From positions 1 to 20,144 of IMG/VR virus record IMGVR_UViG_3300008263_000038: a stretch of 20,144 bases of DNA, one strand, 5' to 3'. Below the pieces are notes generated by a model. The model searched no databases, had not been told where the DNA came from, and was given only the letters and a program-made list of their open reading frames with translations. Positions 15,126 to 20,144 of this stretch are shown piece by piece (positions within the stretch are counted from its first letter, which is position 1; every line of letters starts with the position of its first letter). Both the position numbers and the translations under genes were made by a program. This DNA is from a virus.

Positions 15126-15357
15126 CCTGGCCGACGATGTCCTGTCTGCCGTGACGAACTACAAGCCGGGGCAGCGGACGTGGTTTGACCGGCTGCCGCC
15201 CGAGGCCCAGCAGGAGTTGCTAGCGGTTCGCGAGGCGTTCGATCCGACACTGCATCAAAAGCGGGCGTTCTATAAGGCATTGAAAACCGCAGCGGAGAAA
15301 CGTGGATGGCAACTCGTGGGCGAAAAGCAATTCGGCGATTGGCTGCGCCAACGCTAG
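15106..15357 (+). CDS. Small helical protein, unknown
   Basis: An 83-residue protein, all-helical by eye and basic toward the C-terminus, not recognised. Notable segments are WFDRLPPEAQQELLAVREAF (about 26-45) and a C-terminal KTAAEKRGWQLVGEKQFGDW block that could be a small DNA-binding helix pair. ATG 15106 has GGAGG (15095-15099) six bases upstream. It overlaps both neighbours: 20 bases with the zincin and 52 with the phosphoesterase gene. Confidence 0.68.
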   Translation: MAKATTSLADDVLSAVTNYKPGQRTWFDRLPPEAQQELLAVREAFDPTLHQKRAFYKALKTAAEKRGWQLVGEKQFGDWLRQR

Positions 15358-16427
15358 CAGACGACGTTGCCGAGCAGATGGCGACGGTGGACCGGCTCGC
15401 AACCGACGCGGAACTCGCGCGGCTGCGGTCAGAGGTGGCGTCGTACCAAAAACGGTACAAGGCCGCCCTCCAGCAGATTGACCGCGAGCGGGAGCGGGCC
15501 GATGCACTTGTCGCACTGCGGGGCATAACGGCGACACGGCCGCCGCAGCGTGTTGCGCGGAGCGACAAGAAGCACGACGCCACGATGGTGGTGCTGCTGT
15601 CTGACATCCACTGCGAAGAGACGGTGCGACCAGAGACGGTGAACGGGCTCAACGCGTTTGACCTCGACGTGTGCTCAGCCCGGCTTGCGGAACTCCAGCG
15701 GCGGTTCCTTGCCATGCTGGAACACGAGCGGCAACTGGCTCGCGTGGACCGCGTCGTGTTGTGGATGGGCGGCGACCTCATCAGCGGCATGATTCACCCG
15801 GAACTCGCGGAGGAGAACAGCCTGCACCCACTGGCGGCGACTCGCTGGATTGGCGAACGGCTGCGGGGATTCATCGACGCGGCGGCCGACAATGCGAAAG
15901 AAATAGTGGTAGCGACTTCTTGCGGAAATCACGGCCGCACCACGGAGAAGCTGCGGACGAACGAGGCTGACACGTCCTATGAGCATCACCTGTATCTCAC
16001 CATGCGTGCCGCTGAGACTAACAAGCGGGTCCGCTGGCTCGTTGGTGAAGGCCACCTTAACTATGTGGACCTCGACGGGTTCAAGATTCGTTTCTGCCAC
16101 GGTCATGCCGTGCGATACCAGGGCGGCATCGGCGGCATCCACGTGCCGCTCAACAAGGCGGTGTCGGCATGGGACGCGACACAGAAAGCGGACCTCACCT
16201 GCATCGGGCACTGGCACCAGTTCTCATGGTCACGCTCGGGTCGCTACGTCACGAACGGCAGCGTGATTGGACACTCCGCATACGCTGTGCGAATCAAGGC
16301 GACATACGAGCCGCCGTGCCAAGCCGCCATCGTGATTGACCACGGGCGGCGCGAGGTGACCAAGGCTTACCCTCTGTTCTGCGACCACGATTTGCGAAAG
16401 GACACCAATGACCGCCGCCCTACTTGA
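15306..16427 (+). CDS. Calcineurin-like metallophosphoesterase
   Basis: A 373-residue protein with all metal-binding motifs of the calcineurin-like/Mre11-SbcD phosphoesterase superfamily in order: SDIH (D100, H102), MGGDLISG (D157), CGNHGR (N208, H209), CHGHA (H265/H267) and GHWHQ (H302, H304). A charged coiled-coil region (about 30-70) precedes the catalytic domain. It would hydrolyse phosphodiesters or phosphomonoesters with two metal ions; a nuclease role on phage or host DNA is possible but the substrate is not readable from sequence. ATG 15306 has GGAG (15294-15297) eight bases upstream. No partner SbcC/Rad50-type ATPase is in the window. Confidence 0.87.
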   Translation: MATRGRKAIRRLAAPTLADDVAEQMATVDRLATDAELARLRSEVASYQKRYKAALQQIDRERERADALVALRGITATRPPQRVARSDKKHDATMVVLLSDIHCEETVRPETVNGLNAFDLDVCSARLAELQRRFLAMLEHERQLARVDRVVLWMGGDLISGMIHPELAEENSLHPLAATRWIGERLRGFIDAAADNAKEIVVATSCGNHGRTTEKLRTNEADTSYEHHLYLTMRAAETNKRVRWLVGEGHLNYVDLDGFKIRFCHGHAVRYQGGIGGIHVPLNKAVSAWDATQKADLTCIGHWHQFSWSRSGRYVTNGSVIGHSAYAVRIKATYEPPCQAAIVIDHGRREVTKAYPLFCDHDLRKDTNDRRPT

Positions 16428-16518
16428 AGCCGCCAACGAAGCCCTCCGCTCTGCCGTGCGTGACCGCCTGGAGGCGACGCCCGCCGATGACCCGAAAGTG
16501 CCAGCCGAAGACGATTGA
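16408..16518 (+). CDS. Micro-ORF of 36 codons, possible small protein
   Basis: Encodes MTAALLEAANEALRSAVRDR and 16 further residues ending PAEDD: a short amphipathic helix followed by an acidic tail. ATG 16408 has AAAGGA (16397-16402) five bases upstream and overlaps the end of the phosphoesterase gene, and its own end overlaps the proposed start of the next gene, the packing style seen throughout this operon. There is no homology I can name; it could alternatively be a leader that couples translation of the next gene. Confidence 0.5.
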   Translation: MTAALLEAANEALRSAVRDRLEATPADDPKVPAEDD

Positions 16519-16975
16519 CGCAGAATCTCGCGTCACCAACGAGCTCCTGGCGGCCTCCGTGCAGGAGCAAATCGCCAAGTGGTCGCGAATCATCGACGAG
16601 GCAGAGGCTAAGTACGCAGCCAGCAAGGAGCCCCGCCAGACCGGCGACGGCGTGATGGGCGACGCCGTGCATCCAACGTCGCAGGCATTCTTTGACTTGT
16701 GCGATGCGTTGAAGGAAATGCACCGGAGGAAATCGAGCGACTACGGGTGCCCCAGCGGCACAGATCCGCTGGCGAACATCCGCAACGGGGCGAAGTTCGT
16801 CGGCATCCCGTCGTGGAAAGGTGCGATGGTTCGCCTGTCGGATAAGGTCACGCGGCTGGCGACGTTCAACGCCACTGGCCGCCTGGAGAACGAGAGCTTG
16901 GAAGACAACCTCTTCGACCTCGCTTCGTACTCGCTGCTCGCCCTGCTGCTGCACCGCGAGGAACGCGATGCCTGA
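16487..16975 (+). CDS. DUF1599 / Nmad1-like nucleotide-modification-associated protein
   Basis: A 162-residue protein whose second half matches the pattern of DUF1599 (nucleotide modification associated domain 1). Residues about 68-90 contain FFDLCDALKEMHRRKSSDYG, then DPLANIRNGAKFVGIPSW (93-110), RLSDKVTRLATF (116-127) and ESLEDNLFDLASYSLLALLL (136-155), where the E/D pattern resembles a MazG-like metal site. The family has been linked by genomic context to nucleotide or DNA-base modification in phages. Start ATG 16487 has GGAGG (16470-16474) at a rather long 12 bases; the frame is also open from TTG 16424. Its neighbours, phosphoesterase and DNA methyltransferase, fit a nucleic-acid role. 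Confidence 0.72.
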   Translation: MTRKCQPKTIDAESRVTNELLAASVQEQIAKWSRIIDEAEAKYAASKEPRQTGDGVMGDAVHPTSQAFFDLCDALKEMHRRKSSDYGCPSGTDPLANIRNGAKFVGIPSWKGAMVRLSDKVTRLATFNATGRLENESLEDNLFDLASYSLLALLLHREERDA

Positions 16976-17174
16976 ACCGTTAAGCGATGCTTATCTGTTG
17001 GAGGCCGAGTTTCGCGCCCGTGCCTTCTCGGGTGCCTTCACCGGCACCGCTGGCACGCTCGCGGCTGACGTGCTGCGATTGCTCGCGGAGTTGTCGCGCG
17101 TGAAGGGCAAGCTGGCCGTCACCATCGCACAGCGTGACGAGCGGCCGTGCCTGTCGCATATTCGCGGGGATTGA
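16968..17174 (+). CDS. Small helical protein, unknown
   Basis: A 68-residue protein, not recognised. It reads as two or three helices (SDAYLLEAEFRARAFSGAFT, ADVLRLLAELSRVKGKLAVT) ending in a basic, cysteine-containing tail. ATG 16968 overlaps the end of the Nmad1-like gene, with GAGG (16958-16961) six bases upstream. Upstream in-frame codons are shadows of the preceding gene. It is the last gene before the methyltransferase. Confidence 0.62.
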   Translation: MPEPLSDAYLLEAEFRARAFSGAFTGTAGTLAADVLRLLAELSRVKGKLAVTIAQRDERPCLSHIRGD

Positions 17175-17203
17175 TTGCTTGACATGCTTGCCACCATGGC
17201 GGC

Positions 17204-18565
17204 ATGGCATGGAACATCTACCACGGCGACTGCCGCGAGGTGATGCAGACGCTCCACCCCGAGAGCGTCGATAGCATCGTGAGCGATCCGCCCTACGGGC
17301 TGTCGTTCATGGGCAAGGGCTGGGACCACGGCGTGCCCGGCGTCGAGTTCTGGGCCGAAGCTCTCCGCGTGGCGAAGCCCGGTGCCCACCTGCTCGCGTT
17401 TGGCGGAACGCGCACGTTTCATCGGCTGGCGTGCGCGATTGAAGATGCGGGCTGGGAAATCCGCGACTGCGTGATGTGGGTGTACGGCAGCGGGTTCCCG
17501 AAGTCGCACGACGTGAGCAAGGCGATAGACAAGGCGGCGGGAGCGGAGCGGGAGGTGGTTGGGAGAGGGGTTTGCGGAGAAACCGCCATCAGCGACAAGG
17601 CAGGGGAAGTGGCTGGATACAGGCCGAAGGCATATTACGAAGGGCGGACGGGGTTTGACATCACCGCCCCCGCCACCGACGCGGCCCGCCAGTGGTCCGG
17701 CTGGGGCACGGCGTTGAAGCCCGCCTGGGAGCCAGTGATCGTGGCCCGCAAGCCGCTCTGCGGCACCGTCGCGGAGAACGTGCTGACGCACGGCACGGGC
17801 GGGATCAACGTGGATGGGTGCAGGGTGGCGTCGAGCGACCAGATCGCCGCCGTCACCGGCAAGGCAACGCTCTGCGGAACGCGAGACGGCTACGACCGAC
17901 CTTGGAAGCACGACCCCGCCGCATTGGCTGCACGGCAAGAGCGGGCGAACGCTGCCATTGAGAAGGCGAACACGCTAGGCCGCTGGCCCGCCAACGTCAT
18001 CCACGACGGCAGCGACGAGGTGGTGGGGCTGTTTCCGCAGACGGGGGCAAGCAGCGGCAGGCCGAGACGAAACACGGCGGCGGCTCATAACGCGACGAAC
18101 AGCATGGGCAAGTCAGTGGCGGATTGGACGACGCTCGGACACGACGACAACGGCGGTTCCGCCGCCCGCTTCTTCTACTGCGCCAAGGCGAGCAAGGCGG
18201 ATCGGGATGAAGGGTGCGAGGGGCTGGTGGCAAAAACGAACGACTGGCAAAGGCCGACTTCGGGGCTGTCGCAAGGGAAAAACCCGGCGACCGGCGAACG
18301 CAGCGGCGTGACGATGAAGCCACGAACAAACCACCACCCCACCGTGAAGCCCACCGCCTTGATGCGTTACCTCTGCCGCCTCGTCACGCCACCGGGCGGC
18401 GTGGTGCTCGACCCGTTCACAGGCAGCGGCTCTACCGGCAAGGCTGCCGTGCTCGAAGGGTTCCGCTTCATCGGTATCGAACGCGAGGCCGAATACGTCG
18501 AGATAGCCAAGGCGAGGATCGGGGCGGCAGAGGCGGGGGCCGGGCCGCTGTTCACGCAAGACTGA
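17204..18565 (+). CDS. DNA methyltransferase, N6-adenine/N4-cytosine type (class beta order)
   Basis: A 453-residue SAM-dependent DNA methyltransferase. The catalytic motif IV DPPY is near the N-terminus (28-31) and the SAM-binding motif I DPFTGSGSTG near the C-terminus (403-412), the beta-class order; IYHGDCREVM at 5-14 and the TVKPTALMRYLCRL segment before motif I also fit. A long insert (about 120-380) probably holds target recognition. Start ATG 17204 lacks a Shine-Dalgarno motif. No restriction enzyme is adjacent, so it is likely an orphan phage methyltransferase protecting DNA or altering regulation. The DPPY motif favours N6-adenine or N4-cytosine. Last gene of the + strand unit. Confidence 0.9.
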   Translation: MAWNIYHGDCREVMQTLHPESVDSIVSDPPYGLSFMGKGWDHGVPGVEFWAEALRVAKPGAHLLAFGGTRTFHRLACAIEDAGWEIRDCVMWVYGSGFPKSHDVSKAIDKAAGAEREVVGRGVCGETAISDKAGEVAGYRPKAYYEGRTGFDITAPATDAARQWSGWGTALKPAWEPVIVARKPLCGTVAENVLTHGTGGINVDGCRVASSDQIAAVTGKATLCGTRDGYDRPWKHDPAALAARQERANAAIEKANTLGRWPANVIHDGSDEVVGLFPQTGASSGRPRRNTAAAHNATNSMGKSVADWTTLGHDDNGGSAARFFYCAKASKADRDEGCEGLVAKTNDWQRPTSGLSQGKNPATGERSGVTMKPRTNHHPTVKPTALMRYLCRLVTPPGGVVLDPFTGSGSTGKAAVLEGFRFIGIEREAEYVEIAKARIGAAEAGAGPLFTQD

Positions 18566-18625
18566 GCCGGGCCTGGGGTGTGTGGCGCGAGTCATCCTTT
18601 CCTCGCGTCGCCCCCAGTGCCCGGC
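18566..18625. terminator. Long imperfect hairpin between convergent genes, candidate bidirectional terminator
   Basis: Immediately after the methyltransferase stop, GCCGGGCCTGGGG (18566-18578) pairs with CCCCAG-T-GCCCGGC (18612-18625, one bulged T): 13 bp. Inside, CGCGAG (18586-18591) pairs with CTCGCG (18602-18607) over a ten-base loop. The leftward gene ends at 18629, so the hairpin fills the convergent gap. There is no T-tract on either side, so classical intrinsic termination is not assured; transcript 3'-end protection is an alternative. Confidence 0.65.
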
Positions 18626-18628
18626 ACG

Positions 18629-18898
18629 CTATTGCGCCAGCCGCTCCACGACGTTCCCTACCGTGGCGAGCCATTCACGCACGCGAACCTTCTCATCCGG
18701 CGTCAGCCCTGTTGCGTGTTCGAGCAACCGGCAGACCACATTGCAGACGCTACCCAACGCTTCGCATTCCTCCAGGCTGAACGTCGCCTTTGCCAGCAGG
18801 GCTTCGTAGTCGTCGCGGCTGACCCACTGGCGACCGTCAGGCGAGCCGTAGACGTTGACGGCGTGGCGACGGGTGTCGGCGGCAAGGCGGTTGCTCAT
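18629..18898 (-). CDS. Unknown 89-aa protein, last gene of the leftward operon
   Basis: Not recognised. It is mostly helical (DDYEALLAKATFSLEECEAL and DEKVRVREWLATVGNVVERL), with a short beta-like lead SPDGRQWVSR. The ATG at 18898 has AGGAG on the - strand seven bases upstream, an excellent ribosome-binding site, and overlaps the upstream gene's stop (ATGA). Longer + strand open frames over the same bases lack ribosome-binding sites and are shadows. Probably an accessory phage protein. Confidence 0.72.
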   Translation of the reverse strand: MSNRLAADTRRHAVNVYGSPDGRQWVSRDDYEALLAKATFSLEECEALGSVCNVVCRLLEHATGLTPDEKVRVREWLATVGNVVERLAQ

Positions 18899-19110
18899 CG
18901 CGTCACTCCTGGCGGCTGGTCCGCATCTATCAGCATTCGCCGCTCCTCACGCAAGGCGGCGACCTCCTGGCGTAGCGTGCGAACCTCGGTGCGTAGGCTT
19001 GTGATGGTAGCGGCTGCGTCGCGTAGGCAGCGGCACAACTCAAGCCGTTCAAAGTCCTCGGGCGGCGTGTTCGCCAGCGTGGCATTGAGGCGGGCAATGA
19101 TGTCGCTCAC
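18895..19110 (-). CDS. Small coiled-coil protein, unknown
   Basis: A 71-residue protein with a clear heptad region at about 36-60 (ITSLRTEVRTLRQEVAALRE) after a helical N-terminus containing two cysteines (LELCRCLRDAA). It starts with GTG at 19110, preceded by GGAGG on the - strand, and the GTGA overlaps the stop of the upstream mini-gene. A role as an oligomerising adaptor is possible, but nothing in the sequence fixes it. Confidence 0.7.
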   Translation of the reverse strand: MSDIIARLNATLANTPPEDFERLELCRCLRDAAATITSLRTEVRTLRQEVAALREERRMLIDADQPPGVTR

Positions 19111-19214
19111 TTCACCTCCGGCGGCTCGGGTAGCGGCATCCAGTGGGTGACGTTGATTTCGTCAATGTCGCCGTCTGCGTGCTGCCAGAATCCATCTTGC
19201 GCGTGACGGCTCAT
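19107..19214 (-). CDS. 35-aa protein resembling the C-terminal end of DUF551
   Basis: Reads MSRHAQDGFWQHADGDIDEI then NVTHWMPLPEPPEVK. The VTHWMPLPEPP ending is the characteristic C-terminus of DUF551 phage proteins, whose usual length is about twice this; the N-terminal part (normally starting with a WISVKDRLP-like motif) is missing. A stop codon lies a short way upstream in the same frame, so it is a genuine stub. Its stop overlaps the GTG of the next gene (GTGA) and its 5' part overlaps the preceding gene by 53 bases. No ribosome-binding site is visible, so it may be a remnant or a coupled mini-protein. Confidence 0.55.
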   Translation of the reverse strand: MSRHAQDGFWQHADGDIDEINVTHWMPLPEPPEVK

Positions 19215-19422
19215 AAAGGAGACGTGCGATCCGCTTGGCTATCTGCTGCCCGAAACTGCCAATGAAATGCACGGCCGCCTTCATGTTCGCCGCAGCGTCG
19301 GTCGGGTTGAACGCAAAGCCGTTGGGTGCCTTGCCTGCCGATGCCTTTTCGTAGGCGTCGGCCAGCATCAGAAGGTTGTCGATGACTTCGCCACAGGTCA
19401 GGTTGTAGTCCTTCATCTCCAT
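19162..19422 (-). CDS. Unknown 86-aa protein, first small gene after the integrase
   Basis: Not recognised. Start ATG 19422 was chosen because the - strand has AAAGGAG ending seven bases before it; the longer form from 19449 lacks such a site. The protein is helical (GEVIDNLLMLADAYEKASAG, then DAAANMKAAVHFIGSFGQQI) and ends in an unusual Arg-rich tail (AARRRRH) that overlaps the DUF551-like stub. The odd tail could mean its normal stop was lost when the DUF551-like gene was truncated. No good promoter was found in the 82 bases before it. Confidence 0.65.
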   Translation of the reverse strand: MEMKDYNLTCGEVIDNLLMLADAYEKASAGKAPNGFAFNPTDAAANMKAAVHFIGSFGQQIAKRIARLLYEPSRARWILAARRRRH

Positions 19423-19504
19423 CGGCGGTCTCCTTTCGCGTGGCATCATACACGGTCACGCTATTTCACGCTGATTGCATGGCAGGCAATTACGGCGAAA
19501 TGGC

Positions 19505-20144
19505 CTACCTCGGCTTCCCCGGCCCGCCTCCAAGGTCGAGCGGCGGGAGGGCCGCCGTGCTGTTACTCTCCTGCGGGCAGATGAGCGGATCGACATACAC
19601 CCGCTGCAGGTTCGGGTCGCTGTGATCGAGCAGCTGCGTCGCCGCAGCGGCCCCACCGGCCAGGGCGGCGTATGAGGCTGCCGTCCTTCTAAGCCCGTGG
19701 AAGCCCCGATACTGCACCCCAGCGGTGCGGCACAACACCTTGAGGCTCGCCCACTGGCTGCGGCTTTTGCGGTCCCACGGCCAGACGAGGTCATCCGGCT
19801 GCCGCTGGTGCATCCGCAGCATGGCCGCCAGGTCGGGCGTGATGGCTCGCTCGATGTCCCTGGTCGAGCCCTTGCGGGTCGAACCAAGGAACACACCCTG
19901 CATCGGTCTAGGTCCACCTGGGCCCACCGGAGCGACGTAGCGGCCTCAAAACGCTCGCCGGTGCAGTAGATGGTGTAGAGCAGCGTGGACCACCACCAGG
20001 CCGACGGGAGGCCCCCTGTGTGGCCGATGCGGTGCTTGGCCTGTCTGACCAGCCTGGACACGTCATCGGCCGTGTAGGCCCTTCCTGTTGGCAGCCGCTT
20101 GGGAACCTTGATCTTTGGCAGCTCTGGGAACTCGGCAGCCCACC
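19505..20144 (-). pseudogene. int: Tyrosine recombinase/integrase, frameshifted and cut by the window edge
   Basis: Site-specific recombinase for phage integration. The catalytic domain reads leftward from the right edge in one frame (FPELPKIKVPKRLPTG..., then TGERFEAATSLRWAQVDLDR) and switches by -1 near 19894 to another (VFLGSTRKGSTRDIERAI..., ending GGGPGKPR at 19505). Across both frames every catalytic residue is present: Arg in TGERFEA (19953-19951), Lys in TRKGS (19873-19871), HxxR in FHGLRR, His in LLDHSDP and the nucleophile Tyr in RVYVDP (19597-19595). One missing base explains the break; the local sequence agggtgtgttcc is not a slippery heptamer. Recent inactivation or a sequencing error is likely. 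The N-terminal core-binding part is outside the window. Confidence 0.82.

Noticed and set aside
15122-15790. Long - strand open frames opposite the zincin and phosphoesterase genes
   Set aside because: Ser/Arg/Ala-rich shadows; the + strand carries all phosphoesterase motifs.
17179-17207. TTGACA-like -35 element just before the methyltransferase gene
   Set aside because: No acceptable -10 hexamer at 16-19 bases downstream, and it lies inside or right after the previous gene of a continuous operon.
18578-19150. + strand open frame of 190 codons over the right-hand small genes
   Set aside because: No ribosome-binding site. The - strand genes in the same place have strong Shine-Dalgarno motifs and ATGA/GTGA overlaps, and one carries a recognisable DUF551 ending.
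19445-19450. TATGAT -10-like hexamer on the - strand before the small leftward genes
   Set aside because: No matching -35 element at normal spacing; a single hexamer is too common to call a promoter.
19885-19905. Programmed frameshifting as the explanation for the integrase frame break
   Set aside because: The junction sequence agggtgtgttcc contains no X_XXY_YYZ heptamer and no clear stimulatory stem; a one-base deletion or sequencing error is simpler.
1-20144. tRNA genes, CRISPR arrays, insertion sequences, attachment-site direct repeats
   Set aside because: None could be recognised by reading the window; an att site next to the integrase may exist but cannot be identified without the other junction.

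Overview
The window is a GC-rich stretch (roughly 60% G+C by eye) of a tailed, siphovirus-like bacteriophage or prophage. The evidence is a collinear HK97-type packaging, head, connector and tail module on the + strand, strong Shine-Dalgarno motifs, many ATGA/TGATG-type overlaps and almost no non-coding DNA. A tyrosine integrase at the right edge suggests a temperate phage or prophage. The host cannot be fixed from the sequence; the style of several unrecognised small proteins reminds me of planctomycete-associated phages, but that is only an impression.

Layout. 1-101: AT-richer leader. 102-4031: small and large terminase, portal, S78 prohead protease. 4015-6071: zinc-ribbon miniprotein, hairpin, major capsid protein, likely decoration protein. 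6112-6882: a GT-A-type glycosyltransferase embedded in the head operon. 6873-9480: head-tail connector, head closure, HK97 gp10-like and tail-terminator-like proteins, with two unknowns. 9484-12042: tail tube, gpG/gpGT-type chaperone pair with a canonical G_GGA_AAA -1 slippery site, short tape measure. 12046-14863: five consecutive proteins I cannot assign, including one with 21 cysteines; these occupy the tail-tip position. 14826-17174: small HExxH zincin, small basic protein, calcineurin-like phosphoesterase, 36-residue micro-ORF, DUF1599/Nmad1-like protein, small helical protein. 17204-18565: DNA methyltransferase. 18566-18625: long imperfect hairpin between convergent genes.

The right end (18629-20144) is on the - strand. 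The 3' part of an integrase whose reading frame is broken once, although all catalytic residues remain, is followed by four tightly packed small genes. One of these is a 35-residue stub ending in the DUF551-like signature VTHWMPLPEPP.

How it works together: the + strand genes form one late transcription unit. DNA is packaged by the terminase through the portal into a protease-matured HK97-fold shell, closed by connector and tail-completion proteins and joined to a non-contractile tail. The post-tail cluster (phosphoesterase, Nmad1-like, methyltransferase) looks like nucleotide or DNA metabolism and modification cargo. No lysis, repressor, replication or recognisable tail-fibre genes are in the window. 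No tRNA, rRNA, CRISPR array or insertion sequence was seen.
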